49,564 nt of DNA from Conidiobolus incongruus B7586 (Eukaryota; Entomophthoromycota; Entomophthoromycetes; Entomophthorales; Conidiobolaceae): NCBI GenBank assembly GCA_000697335.1, contig JNEM01014874.1, positions 1-49,564 of the forward strand, in the 5' to 3' direction. The translations under genes were made by a program, and so were the position numbers. The notes under the pieces are model-generated. The model was not told the DNA's origin. It was given only the letters and a program-made list of their open reading frames with translations, and ran no database searches. Shown here in pieces: positions 24,095 through 35,720 of the stretch (positions are counted from its first letter, which is position 1; every line of letters begins with the position of its first letter).

Positions 24095-26990
24095 CAGGAT
24101 TTCTACTGCTTCTGAGCACATCTATCAATATTTAATCAAGGCCTAGATTAACTATCAAAAAAACATTATGGTCTCTAAACCATAATATAGTGAGTATACA
24201 AAGGAACTGTCTCTAAAAGTATTATTATCCGCAAAGACAGACTCTGTTGATAAAGATATGAGCTTCTTTAGTTTATTTTTAAAAAATAAATATTTATAGT
24301 TTTTAAATTAAAAGAAATGAATAAAATAATTTAAAATTATAAACTTATAATTAATGTTTTAATAACATTCAAAAGAATGATTTATTTTAACCTAAATAAT
24401 TATAACAACAAATTTTGAAAATAAACTATTTCAAGGATAAAATCCATTAAATATCAAAAACTCTGTTTGTTATTGATAATGATTTATAATCCCTTAAAAT
24501 TATATAATGTGAATTTATCATATAATATATAAAATTAAAATCTATATATGAAAATTAAATTAAAAAGATTAATATTAATTACTAATAAAAAAATAATATT
24601 TTTTTATTTTATGTTTGTTAATAGAAATATAATTTAAGTAATTCACCATTTATAAAAGATTAATTGTGATAGTCACTATTAAAAAATAAAATTTGATAAC
24701 TTAATCCTAATATTTTAATAATAATAAAAATCAAAATTCTAATTAGTTCCTTAAATAAAATATAAATATGATTAATTATAATCTTGGAATTTATTATATA
24801 TATATATACATTAGCCTACAAAAATAAGTCATAAAATTAAAATTATAATTATTTTTATTAATATCTTAATTAATTCTAATTTAAATAAACTTATATTAAA
24901 TTATATAATTAATATATATATTTTTTATAATATAATATATATAAAGTTAAATTTAATTAATTATTAATTGATATATTAAAACTAAAAATATATTTAAAAT
25001 AAGTTATAAATTTATAGGTTTTAATATTAATAAAAAATTAATATTTAATATATCTACCTTTTGTTTTTTTTAATCTTTTTAAATTTATAAAATATAAAAT
25101 CAACTAACTTTTTATATTAAACAAAACTAATATTATTTTAGACTTCTTAAATATACTTTTAAAATTAATTTAAATTTTTATTAAGGGGAAAACTTTAACT
25201 AACTTTTTTAATTAATCTTAAAAATATTTAATTAGGTTGAAATTAAAAGATTAAAGAGGTTATTTTATAATAATTATTTTGTTTTTCTTAAACCATTTAA
25301 TAATAAAATTTATAGTATAGTAAAAGATATTATCTTGTTAAAAAATGTTTAATTTATTTAACTTATATTACTTAATAATTTTTTTTAATTTATTATTTAA
25401 AATACTTTAATATATCTTAATATTAATTTTTTTATTAATTTTATAAAAATACCTGATATTTAAAGATAATATATATCTTTAAATTATAATTAACCTACCA
25501 TTATATTTTTAAGTTATAATAATATAATAGTAATAAAATAACTCTTTATCTTTTTTAAAATATTTAGCTTTTTTATTAAATTTATTAAAAAATATTTTTG
25601 TTTTATTAAATTAAATAACTTTATTTTAATTAGTTTTAATTTAACTTTAGTAGTAACATTTAAAATTTTACTTAACTTTATAGTAAAATTTCTTTAGTTA
25701 AAGGTATTTTTTCTTAAAGTGTAAGTGGTATTTACTTTAATATAAATTATATATAATAGTATTAGTATTCATTAATATTTTTATATAATTTTATAGTTCT
25801 TGTTATACTTTTATAATAGTATTATATTTACTTATATTAACTAGTATATAAATATACTTTTTATTATGTTTATTTATAATTTTAAAATATTTAAATTTTA
25901 ATTTAAGTGTTTTTTGAGATTATGCTTAATAATCTTAATTATAATAAATTAATTAATATTCATAATTCTAATAAACTTATAAGTTAATTTATTTTTATTT
26001 TGAAGTTAATTAATATATAAATATATTTTTTTAGAGAGAGATTTAAATACTATAATATTAATTTTAAAATATTAGCTTAATAGTTTTATAATATATATAA
26101 TATAATAAAAGAAAAAGAAGATATATATATAAGTTTTGTTATTTATATCTTTTTAACTTATAAACCTATAAAATTATAACTCACTTTAATTAAATTTTAG
26201 GTTTTAATATATTAACTAATAGTTAATGAAATATAATAAAATATAGTTTGTTATAATCAATTAATATAGGTAAATTATATATTTTCATTTAAATTCATTT
26301 AATTAAGAACTATTTAAGATATAGGTAAACATATAAGTAATTTTAATTTTATTACTTACTTTTACAGGCTAGTGTATATATATTAATTAATTATATTATA
26401 TTAATTAGGTCTACTAAGTAAATATTATAATATAAGGAAATATTATTATAAATAATATTTTAAATCAAAGAAAGCATTTAAAATATTAAAAAAAATTCAA
26501 ATCTAATAAATTATATTGTTAAAAACTTATTAATTATTCAAATAATATTATATTATCTTACTTTTAGAATCCCAAGCATAAAGAACAATAAGTAAATCCA
26601 GTAAATATATTAAAGATAAAACACAAAAGTAATGTTAAGATAGCGTTATTATAAAAAATAAGCAAAAACATAGTAAAAAAAGTGAATATTACTTGTTCAA
26701 GGTAATCATTTATCATAAAAATCACAAAAGCAAAATATATGGTAAAAATGAGCAAATAGCTTAAATTCAGCAATGATTTCAATTATTTTCAAAAATATAT
26801 AAAATTGGATAGATATATCAATATTGATAGACATATACTCCTTTATTTAACAAGAAATTAAATTAGTTTTCCAGGATTGACATTAAGGCTTGCTCTTTCA
26901 GGATCTTTGAATTCTATAAAGGACTCGGACAAGGGTGATCGAATTTGATAAGCTTTGTACAAGCCTGAATGTAATGGTCATTTGTAAATA
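24095..26990 (-). repeat. Dispersed repeat, copy B, interrupted by a Tc1-like transposon
   Basis: Outer segments 24095-24155 and 26810-26990 match 2783-2850 and 4545-4715 of copy A in order and orientation. The Tc1-like element at 24807-26376 sits inside, so removing it leaves about 1.3 kb. On the minus strand the 26810-26990 end reads SPLSESFIEFKDPERASLN. It is followed by a hydrophobic open frame (26564-26782, 72 codons) that could be the membrane part of the same decayed gene. The family is not identified. The old repeat pre-dates the transposon. Confidence 0.4.
24807..26376 (-). mobile_element. Tc1-like DNA transposon, copy 1 (1570 bp, decayed)
   Basis: Bounded by inverted repeats of about 36 bp: left TACATTAGCCTACAAAAATA, right (reverse complement) TACACTAGCCTGTAAAAGTA, both running on into ATAAAATTAAAA. 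TA is at each end, as for Tc1/mariner. On the minus strand the transposase catalytic region is readable: QDN at the second Asp (GAT, complement of 25332-25334), and 34 residues later the Glu position reads Lys (AAA, complement of 25227-25229) within NLIKYF. The first Asp region reads KVI-stop-FNK, with Asn for Asp. Many stops stand at former Trp or Gln codons. DD34E spacing assigns it to the Tc1 group. It is inactive and lies inside dispersed repeat copy B. Confidence 0.85.
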
Positions 26991-26999
26991 GTATATACT

Positions 27000-28049
27000 T
27001 TAAATATCCAATAATTTTCATCAATTTACAAAGTTAAAATAAAATTCATTGAAATTTTTTAGAATTTATAAAATATATTAAAAAATCGTTTTTCATTATT
27101 AAATACTGCTCAATTTCCAAAACGTCATAATAAACTATTAAATATTATATATATATTGTTGTGTATATAATCAGATTTTTGATTTTTCTATCAAGTGAAT
27201 AAATTATGTTTAGGTTGAGATGGTCTTGTAATTTGTTTATATTCAGTTTAATCGGGATTATAATTTAATATTTACAATATAACTTTTATTTGAGTTATCA
27301 GCATAACACAATTGTCATATGCGATATCATTATTATGATTAACGAAATGTGGAAGTATGCTGTTGTTGAATGTGATATTCTAAAATTAAATCGTAACTTT
27401 AAAAATACCTTGATAACTTAGTTATTTTATTAGTATATTAAGAAATTAAAATAAGAAAAATAATTTTAATAAAAAGAACAAATAAAAAATAACAAGACTA
27501 ATATATTTATATCACTGAATCACCTGTCAATAATAAATTCTAAAAAGAATCCAAATAGTGTAGAAGACTTAAATCAAGTGGTAACAATTAAGTTCCATAA
27601 TTAATTAAAGTAAAAAATTATTTAAACCAATTTTGATAATATTGTACTGTTAAACATTATCTAGAATTGAATTAATAATTTAGTAAATTTGAGGTTGTTG
27701 TCGAGTGACATTGCAATTTCTTTATTGGATGGTTATATACTGAACTTGTCATTATTGTTCAAATGACTAGTATGCATGGTTAATTAATAATTATAAATAT
27801 AATCTGCACCAAAAGAAATGAGTCTTGATGAATGTAAGATATATTGATTGATTAGTTAATATTAATAAGTATAATTTGTGTATTTAATTTCAAAAGGTTC
27901 ATTTCTTTTGATGTAACCGGTGCTATATTTATTGTTGAAAGTTGGATTGTGATAATGTGGTCACAAGATCATACGTTGCATGAGAATATAAAATTGCTTA
28001 TAAATATGATATTTTTCAAGGATTAAATTGAGTACTTTTAATATTTAAT
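27000..28049. other. Intergenic region and promoter of the carboxypeptidase gene
   Basis: AT-rich. A 12-bp perfect inverted repeat, CAAAAGAAATGA (27810-27821) and TCATTTCTTTTG (27899-27910), lies about 140-240 bp before the ATG. The outer sides also match (GCACC at 27806-27810, GGTGC at 27919-27923). A TATA box TATAAATA is at 27999-28006, 44 bp before the start codon. Confidence 0.6.
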
Positions 28050-29297
28050 ATGAAATTTTACGGTTTATTAGCCTGGTTCGGCCTTGCTTTGGCTCAAGTG
28101 TCTTATGAAGGACAACAACTATTGGAATGTCAAGTCCCCAACAAAGAGATTGCTAGTAAATTAGACGCATACGATGTTTTCACCTTCAAAGGTGGTGTCG
28201 CTAAAGTTCGTGTTTTAAATGAAAAACAAAAGCAAGAAGTCAATGCTATCACCAAATGTACTGTTAAAATCGAAAACTTGAATGATATTATTAAAAATAA
28301 AGATAGTCACTCTCTTGCCCGTCGTGGAAATCCTCGCTGTCCTTCCGCTCTTCCAGATGATAAATTTTTCTCTGATTATCAAAGCTACCAAACCATCAAG
28401 ACCCAGTTCAAGCATTGGGCTAAGAAATACCCCAGATATGCTACTTTCATTCCCAGCATTGGTAAAACTATTGAAGGTCGCGATATCTTTGCCATTGAAA
28501 TCACCAACCAGATCTCCAAATTACCCAAGCAAGATATCATCTATGTTGGTGGTCAACATGCTCGTGAATGGATTTCTCCTGCCTCCGTCTCCTATATCAC
28601 CCACAGTTTGTTAACTGATGCTGATAAGGATAAGCAAGTCGCTGATCACTTGAATAGATTCGCTTATCGTATTGTTCCTCTTGCTAATCCTGATGGTTAT
28701 GAATACACTCGTACTCACGATCGTCTCTGGCGTAAGAATCGTCGCCACAACTATGATGGCTCTTATGGTGTTGATTTGAACCGTAACTGGGATGATCACT
28801 GGGCCGTCGTTGGTAGTACTTACAACACCACTGCCCAAACCTATCACGGTCTCTACCCTCACTCCGAACCCGAGGTTGCCGCCATTGCCAAGTATATTCT
28901 AAGCTTCCCTAATAGATATGGTGGTATCGACTGGCACGCTTATGGTCAATTAATCTTACGTAACTGGGGTTGGACCATGACTCCATCTAAGAACGAACCT
29001 ATCATCAAGAAGATGGGAGATTCTGTTCGTGATGCTTTCAATGCTCATGGCTACAACTTCACCTCTGATCTCTCTGCTGGTCTCTATCCTGCTGGTGGTG
29101 CTCTCGATGACTACATGGCTACCAAGGGTAAATTGGTCTCGTTAACCATTGAATTATGTCCCGATGACGATGAAATTGGTTTCGAATTACCTCCTAGCCA
29201 ATTACTCAAGTGTGCTCAAGCCGCTTACTCCGGTCACAAACAATTCTCTCAATTCTTATTAGAAAACCCCAATATTCCTCTCAACGGATTCAATTAA
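28050..29297 (+). CDS. Secreted M14 metallocarboxypeptidase (carboxypeptidase A type) with propeptide
   Basis: A 415-residue zymogen that, once mature, removes C-terminal residues from extracellular peptides. Residues 1-16 are a signal peptide (MKFYGLLAWFGLALAQ). A propeptide follows, ending near the dibasic R91-R92, a likely Kex2-type site. The catalytic domain has the zinc ligands H170 and E173 (GGQHAREW) and H296 (DWHAYGQ), substrate residues R228 (LWRKNR), N244-R245 (DLNRNWD) and Y346 (LYPAGG), and the general base E368 (TIELCPDD). The residue matching bovine CPA position 255 is Leu (GGALDD), so preference for hydrophobic C-terminal residues is likely rather than Lys/Arg. Length is usual for the family and the gene is intact and intronless. 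A TATA box lies 44 bp upstream. It is the donor for the pseudogene at 31328-32545. Confidence 0.93.
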   Translation: MKFYGLLAWFGLALAQVSYEGQQLLECQVPNKEIASKLDAYDVFTFKGGVAKVRVLNEKQKQEVNAITKCTVKIENLNDIIKNKDSHSLARRGNPRCPSALPDDKFFSDYQSYQTIKTQFKHWAKKYPRYATFIPSIGKTIEGRDIFAIEITNQISKLPKQDIIYVGGQHAREWISPASVSYITHSLLTDADKDKQVADHLNRFAYRIVPLANPDGYEYTRTHDRLWRKNRRHNYDGSYGVDLNRNWDDHWAVVGSTYNTTAQTYHGLYPHSEPEVAAIAKYILSFPNRYGGIDWHAYGQLILRNWGWTMTPSKNEPIIKKMGDSVRDAFNAHGYNFTSDLSAGLYPAGGALDDYMATKGKLVSLTIELCPDDDEIGFELPPSQLLKCAQAAYSGHKQFSQFLLENPNIPLNGFN

Positions 29298-31327
29298 TTC
29301 CTATTCTAATATTTATTCCAATTAATTAAAATTATCTATATTAATTTTTAATATTTTATCCACACTTTAATTGTTATCTATTTAACAATATTATTTCAAC
29401 TAATTTTTCCTCAATTTATTTTTTGAATATTATCAAAATTATTTGTCATTGTTTTGAGATTAAATAAATTAGAAAATATCTTTAGCTGGAAGATATTTAT
29501 AATATTCAAAAAAACCAATTTTTTTATTTTGAATAATTTGTTATTTTATATTCTTTGTAGTTTATTCTCTAATTCATCCTTTTAATTAATCATAATAAAA
29601 GTCAATATATTATTTTCCAATATCAATCTCTTTTTTGTTTCAATAATCAACTGTACCAAATTATTAACAAATGATTTAAGCCTCTTATAAATATCATTTA
29701 TTAAAAACTAGTTATTATTATTACTATATTGAAATTTTTTAGTAATATTAATTTTATTTTACAGTAACTCTATTATATATTAAATCATATTTTGAATTTT
29801 CTTTTTCATCCTATAATTATAACCAATTATACATTACGTTTGAATAAATAAAATAATTTTCTAACAACAATTGTATACAAATTATATTATATTTTTTTTC
29901 CTTGAAAAATACTTCAAATTTTTAATTTTTTCTATAAAAAAATTAATTATAAATTGTTTTAAAATTAAATGGTTTTGAAATATATATAGTTAAACTTGTA
30001 ACAGTATATAAAGATTTCAAATTGATACAAGAGTTAATATAAAGCGCATTCAAGCAAATATTTAAAATGTCAATATTCATCTGTAGTTTATATTGGGATT
30101 AGTATAATAAATAATTGTTAATACTTTGCTTTGATTGAGTATAATCAAATTGTTTGCCAAATTTGGTGCTGCTTTAAAGCTGTACTGTTTTTTGATATAT
30201 AGTGTCAATATGCTGTTTAAAGATACATTATCAAGTTTAGTGATAATGATTTGTAAATAAAAGTAATGAATACTAACACAATATGATTTGTCATTATTTT
30301 CTGAATGATAAAATTGAAAATTTTAAAATTATTATTGCATTGTTAAAATATAACCAAATAAGCGTTAAAATTATTTGAAAATTTTAATATATTTGAATTT
30401 GATTTTTAAATTTTTTAAAAAGATATATTAATTAATTTAGTGAGCCTGAACCCTTAAAGAACTTTTATAATGTACATATAAAAATTGATTATCCTCGCTT
30501 ATTTAAGATTTATACAATATTAATTATTAATTAAAGCTTACAGTTACTGTAAATATGGATATTTGAGCTTATCCTTATTAGTCACCCATAATATTATTAA
30601 ATTCCTCAATTTCCAATATTCACTCAATTTTCAAAGAATATTCCGTGTAAAAGTGATAATGTGCTTGTATTTAGATAGGTGATATAATATATTACTATTC
30701 AGCTATAACCGAATTATATTTGAGGTAATAAAATATTAAGATTTAAACTGTTTAGTATAAATGTATCACTAATCTCAATAAATTATATATTTAATGATGT
30801 AAGATGATTTTCATATTGTATTTTTTGCTTGAAATCAAACCTATTATAAACTCCAAAATTTCATTAATTGATTGAATATTCACATAGTCTAATTAGAAAG
30901 TATTTTTTTACATGATTTAAACTATCTGTCCTCTTATGAAGACAAAATAAAATCTATTGAAATCTAAGATAAATTTAAAAATTAAATAAAAAATATCAAA
31001 ATTTTATTTGATATAAAATTTTCAGTATTATTAAGTAATTCATAATATTAATGAATGTCTTAATGATTTCGTAAAAATATCTTGAAATGATATTTAACAA
31101 ATTCGAACTTAATTTATTAGGATAAAAAATTTTAAAATATTTTCAAGTCACATGTAGTCATCAGACTAAAATTTTGTTTTGATTGATGGGTTGAATTATG
31201 TTAATTATCATCTTAATCTTCATTGTGAACATATTATCACAAAATAAAGGTTAATATGGGAAAATTCGCAAAATATTAAATTGAATAATCAAGTCAATTC
31301 AAATTATCAAAGTTGATATTTGCAATC
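29298..31327. other. Intergenic region between carboxypeptidase gene and pseudogene
   Basis: AT-rich throughout. No gene, RNA or repeat was seen. The region upstream of the pseudogene lacks the inverted repeat and TATA arrangement found before the intact gene. Confidence 0.5.
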
Positions 31328-32545
31328 ATGAGAATTTATGGTTTATTAGCTTGATTCGACTTTACTTTGGTTCAAGTGTCTTACAAAGATCAGCAAGCCT
31401 TGAATGACAAATTCCAAGCAAAGAGATTACTAACCGAATTCGTAATGAATACGACGTTTTCAATAAAAAATATGGTATTTGGATCGTTCGCATTCAAAAC
31501 AAGCAAGATAAGAGCTAAATGAAATTACCAAATGTACTAATAAAGCTGATAACTTGGGCGAGAAAGTTAGTTCGTCCAAGCAAAAACATAAACGTCGTAG
31601 TAATCCTCGCTACCAATAAAAACCTCTTGCTGATAATAATTTCTTCTTTGAGTACTAAAATCACGATACTATTTATAATTAATTCAAGCACTGGACTGAG
31701 ATATACTCTAGTCATGTCACTTTCATTCCCAGTATAGAAATTTATTGAAGATCGCGACTTTTTGCCATTGAAGTCACTAACCAGATCTTCAAATTGCCCA
31801 AGCAAGATATAGTCTATATAAGTGGTCAGCATGTTCGTGAATAAATAGCTCCCGCTACTGTTTCCTATATCACTAATCGTTTATTCAGATAGATAAGTCT
31901 CAGCTCATTTGAACCATTTCGCTTAGCGTATTGCTCCTCTTGCCAATCCCTGTGGTTATAGACATACTCGCGCTCACAATCATTTTTGGTGTAAGAACTG
32001 TCGCTACAAATATGATGGCTCTTATGGTGTTGATTTAAACCGTAACTGGGATGATCACTGGGCCGTCGTTGGTAGTACTTACAACACCACTGCCCAAACC
32101 TATCACGGTCTCTACCCTCACTACGAACCCGAGGTTGCCGCCATTGCCAAGTATATTCTAAGCTTCCCTAATAGATATGGTGGTATCGACTGGCACGCTT
32201 ATGGTCAATTAATCTTACGTAACTGGGGTTGGACCATGACTCCATCTAAGAACGAACCTATCATCAAGAAGATGGGAGATTCTGTTCGTGATGCTTTCAA
32301 TGCTCACGGCTACAACTTCACCTCTGATCTCTCTGCTGGTCTCTATCCTGCTGGTGGTGCTCTCGATGACTACATGGCTACCAAGGGTAAATTGGTCTCG
32401 TTAACCACTGAATTATGTCCCGATGACGATGAAATTGGTTTCGAATTACCTCCTAGCCAATTACTCAAATATGCTCAAGCCGCTTACTCTGTTTCCAAAT
32501 GATCCTCTCAATCATTATAAGATCCCAGTGCCCCGGTTAATGGAT
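31328..32545 (+). pseudogene. M14 carboxypeptidase pseudogene with a gene-converted 3' half
   Basis: Collinear with the gene at 28050. The 5' part (31328 to about 32010) is heavily decayed: an early stop where W9 stood (TGA), many further stops and substitutions, and net 19 bp lost. From 32011 to 32489 it differs from 28752-29230 at only 6 of 479 positions, without gaps. After 32489 it is divergent again up to the old stop. The clean part covers the second zinc-ligand region to the catalytic Glu, and leaves a short frame at 32236-32502 that should not be taken as a gene. The sharp borders argue for recent gene conversion from the functional copy, not for a recent duplication of the whole gene. 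Confidence 0.9.
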
Positions 32546-33959
32546 ATCACTAGACAACTACACACTATATATTTAAAATCCATTAATAAATTTTATTATA
32601 TATCTTTTCTATGTGAATAGCAAAATATCAGCTGTTTAAAATTTTGTCTTGTACTTTATTCAATATTAAATATTCAATTTTATTGCTTTTATTAACTTAA
32701 TATTTCTTTTTTATATCAATTGTTATTTTAATTCTTTTCTTTCTAAAATCCGAATTTAATATTAACTACTTTGCAAAAATATTAACAATATCATTTAGTG
32801 TAAATCTTAACTATTTTGACCATTTAAAAAGTTGTAAAATGATCTAAATTTAGTATAAAATTATGATTAGAATATAAAATTTCATCACATCAGTTCAAAA
32901 ATAGATGTATTTTTCCAGTCTAGTGTATTCTTTTTTATACTTCGTCTGTACTATCATCAACCTGAAATTTTAAAATTACAATTGCACAAATTTATAAAAA
33001 TATTAATTATAGATTGTATATGAGTTTTTTAATAGATTGAATATCAAATGTTATTTAATTGGTTAAATCTTAAATATTACCAACCATTTAATTTTATTTT
33101 TTTATTTTTCTAAACTTTGAAATTTTAGATCATTCTTTTGCATTTATAATATCATTCCATTAAAATTGAAGATAATAGTTAAATCTAAATTTTGTAAATG
33201 ATTTACTTAAACTTTATTTAATGAGTTATATATTGCAACAATTAAGATATGGCCTAAATTTTACATATAACAATTTGCATCTTAAATATCAAAATGTATC
33301 TATATTTGCCATTTGTTAAGTTCTAAAACTTTATAATTCATAATATATAATATATTAAATATAATTAAAATTTCAACCATATTTATATTTTTCAAGTGTG
33401 AAAATTATATAATTTAAATATATATTAAATTTTTGATATTTAACACATACATATCTGTAAATGAATAATAATATTAGAAAATTGAAATATCTAGTGTATA
33501 GAAATTATTGATAAGGTGAGTAGTTGAGAAGTCTGTATAATTATTCTAATTAATTCATTATTTTAATATTATGCATATATCATTAATATATTTTATAAGC
33601 TGTAATTAAAGATAAGAATATTTTAAAATACCTAGTATATGCTTGATTATAATGCTGATTTAATATTGAATTACATCCTTAATAATAGAAATTTGATCTT
33701 AATAATTATTTTCAATCTGACATTAAAGACAAACTATAAACTTTAAAAGTTTTTCTTAAGATTAATTTACATAATAAGAAAATAGGAAAATAATTTTTAA
33801 TCTACAAATACTGAATTTATCAAGCGTGATAATTTAAGATCAACATTAATCAATTAATTGATTGGACATCATAAGAGGTAGAAGGTGGATAAATATTTCA
33901 AACAGATATATGTAAATAATCTCACTTTTTCCAATATTTCAATTTTTAAATCAGAAAAA
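32546..33959. other. Intergenic AT-rich region
   Basis: Separates the carboxypeptidase cluster from the hydrolase cluster. No gene or repeat was seen. Confidence 0.5.
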
Positions 33960-35720
33960 TAAAGTTGAGTTGTTTAAAGGCCAAATTATCATTAAGTTCA
34001 TTGATTCTAAAGGGATGTGTAATTTATCTTATCTGTGGGCCTCCTTATAAGCCTTAGAATTTGAAAAATGGTTAACAGTTTATATCATCAATTCGATTTT
34101 TCTCGACAATTTGAAAATCTACTCAAGGCTCGCAAAAGATCAAATAAAATATTCGTAACTCATGTAAAAAATCCAAACTCGAATGGTGGCCATTCAAATA
34201 AATACTTTAAACTAACAAACTTGTCAAAAATCATTTTTTTAAGGTATATGAAGACAATATTTGGCATGATCCTGAATCACACTGGCTTAATTCCTCCCCA
34301 TTGGAACCTGAATGGATTATCCTTATTCTTAACACTCATCAAAATCAATGTTAATTTCTATATTCGTAGCGTAGGCTATACTGTTGTTCATTTCAGTAAA
34401 TATAGATCTGGTTTGAAAAGAATTGTAAAAAGTACAAATTCTGTTGTATTTGGAACAACCTATCGCTTTACTCCTGATTATTTTTCTCGTTTCGGTTAAA
34501 AGATGCACTCGCTCAAATATTATACTTCACCTTTCCATTTAATGAGTCGAATCCTGTTGAAAGTAGCGTTAAGATATAGATAAATTAAAGTTTCTGGTGA
34601 TAGTGCAGATGGAGTCCTTCCCAGTGTTTTAAATTATCTTATGAGACCCAAAACTTGGTTAATTCGTTGGGGAGTATTTTGCTCTTCATGGCTTGATCTT
34701 ATGAGATCGCATTATGATGTACCCAATGTTCCCGTATTGATTTACTATCAGCTATGATTCAAGTTACTCATGAACAGGATATTTCGGGTGGTTTAGTCCC
34801 TGATCTTTTCATAAATTTGTATTCAGGATCTGATAAATCGATCAAGAAAACAATTTAACGCGGGCACCATATTAAGCTAGTTAAATCTCTCAATTCTCCG
34901 ATTGCAAGTCCTTTGTGTGATACTGACACTGGCTGAGAAGTCAAGTGTCCAATAACTTTTAAGTAAATAGTCGTCTTCCTGGACGGCACCTGTTTGGTGA
35001 TATAAAAGGGGTAATTTATTGTTTAACCTGGATTATTGGGCTGTACCCTAGGAAGAGGACCGACGTGATAACTTGGTTGTAGTTGGCATATTTATAGTTT
35101 GCTTGACGTGTCTTCCCAGCGTACGAACCGTACGTCGGATGGAACGATTGATTGCATTGCTCGGGTGTATTTTGTGGTCACGTTGCAGGTGGATCTGTGA
35201 CGGGGTTCTCGAATGAATTGAATTGTTAAGGACGAACGGGTCCTCCGGCCCGTGACAATATTAACTTCCACAACTTACCTCCTATTTTAATAATCACTGG
35301 CCAAGTAGAGGTTTTGAGAGATGATTCTTATCTTTATCATGAATTAATTAACGCTAGTTATACTGAAGAAGAGCTTTCCAAGTGTAAAATACCTCCATCA
35401 GCACTCCATTATTATGAAGAAATGTTCCATGTATTCCCAATGATTCTTCCGGCTCTTGAATCAAGCAAAATATGTGTTAAAAGAGTCAGTAATTTTATTC
35501 GATAATACTTCGCGCAAACCACAGATACTTTTGAACAAATCAAACATGAAAATGCTATTAACTTGGGAATTGTTGAAAGTGAGTATGTTCACTCAAGACC
35601 GAAAAATGAACCAATCTATATCTCTCTACACTGGATCATAACTTGATTCCATTTACTCCGACTTATCCAAGCGCTCAAATTCGGACCTCGTGCCAAAACC
35701 CGATATTGAATAGTAAATTA
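33960..35720 (+). pseudogene. Alpha/beta-hydrolase (HSL family) pseudogene 1, with inserted LTR
   Basis: Decayed copy of the family whose intact members are at 36766 and 46286. The N-terminal GPPCKSW block is still seen at 34037 (GPPYKP then stop). The frame at 34068-34499 is an incidental open stretch that switches between old frames. The oxyanion and nucleophile regions (about 34350 and 34595) are mutated, with several stops and frame changes. A 334-bp LTR-like insertion lies at 34924-35257. After it, 35262-35685 matches 37752-38175 of the intact gene with only about a dozen differences over ~420 bp, whereas sequence before the insertion is strongly diverged. This indicates recent conversion of the 3' part. 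Confidence 0.88.
34924..35257 (+). mobile_element. Probable solo LTR (334 bp) in hydrolase pseudogene
   Basis: This block interrupts the pseudogene exactly between two adjacent bases of the intact paralog. It begins TGACACTGG and ends CCCGTGACA (TG...CA), is flanked by ATAC (34920-34923) and ATAT (35258-35261), a near-perfect 4-bp target duplication, and contains a TATAAAAG box at 35001-35008. It is far richer in G and C than anything around it, suggesting a younger or less mutated element. No internal retrotransposon region is present, so it is read as a solo LTR. Superfamily (Ty3 or Copia) cannot be told. The plus orientation is inferred from the TATA box. Confidence 0.55.

Noticed and set aside
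26564-26782. 72-codon hydrophobic frame on the minus strand considered as a small membrane-protein gene
   Set aside because: It lies inside a decayed repeat and is probably a remnant of that older sequence; no evidence of an independent gene.
32236-32502. 88-codon M14-like frame as a short gene
   Set aside because: It is only the clean part of the pseudogene created by the conversion tract; it lacks the first zinc ligands and a signal peptide.
34068-34499. 143-codon frame considered as a gene
   Set aside because: It is an open stretch of hydrolase pseudogene 1 that switches between old reading frames.
35314-35641. Two short hydrolase-like frames downstream of the LTR
   Set aside because: They are the converted 3' part of pseudogene 1 and have no start region of their own.
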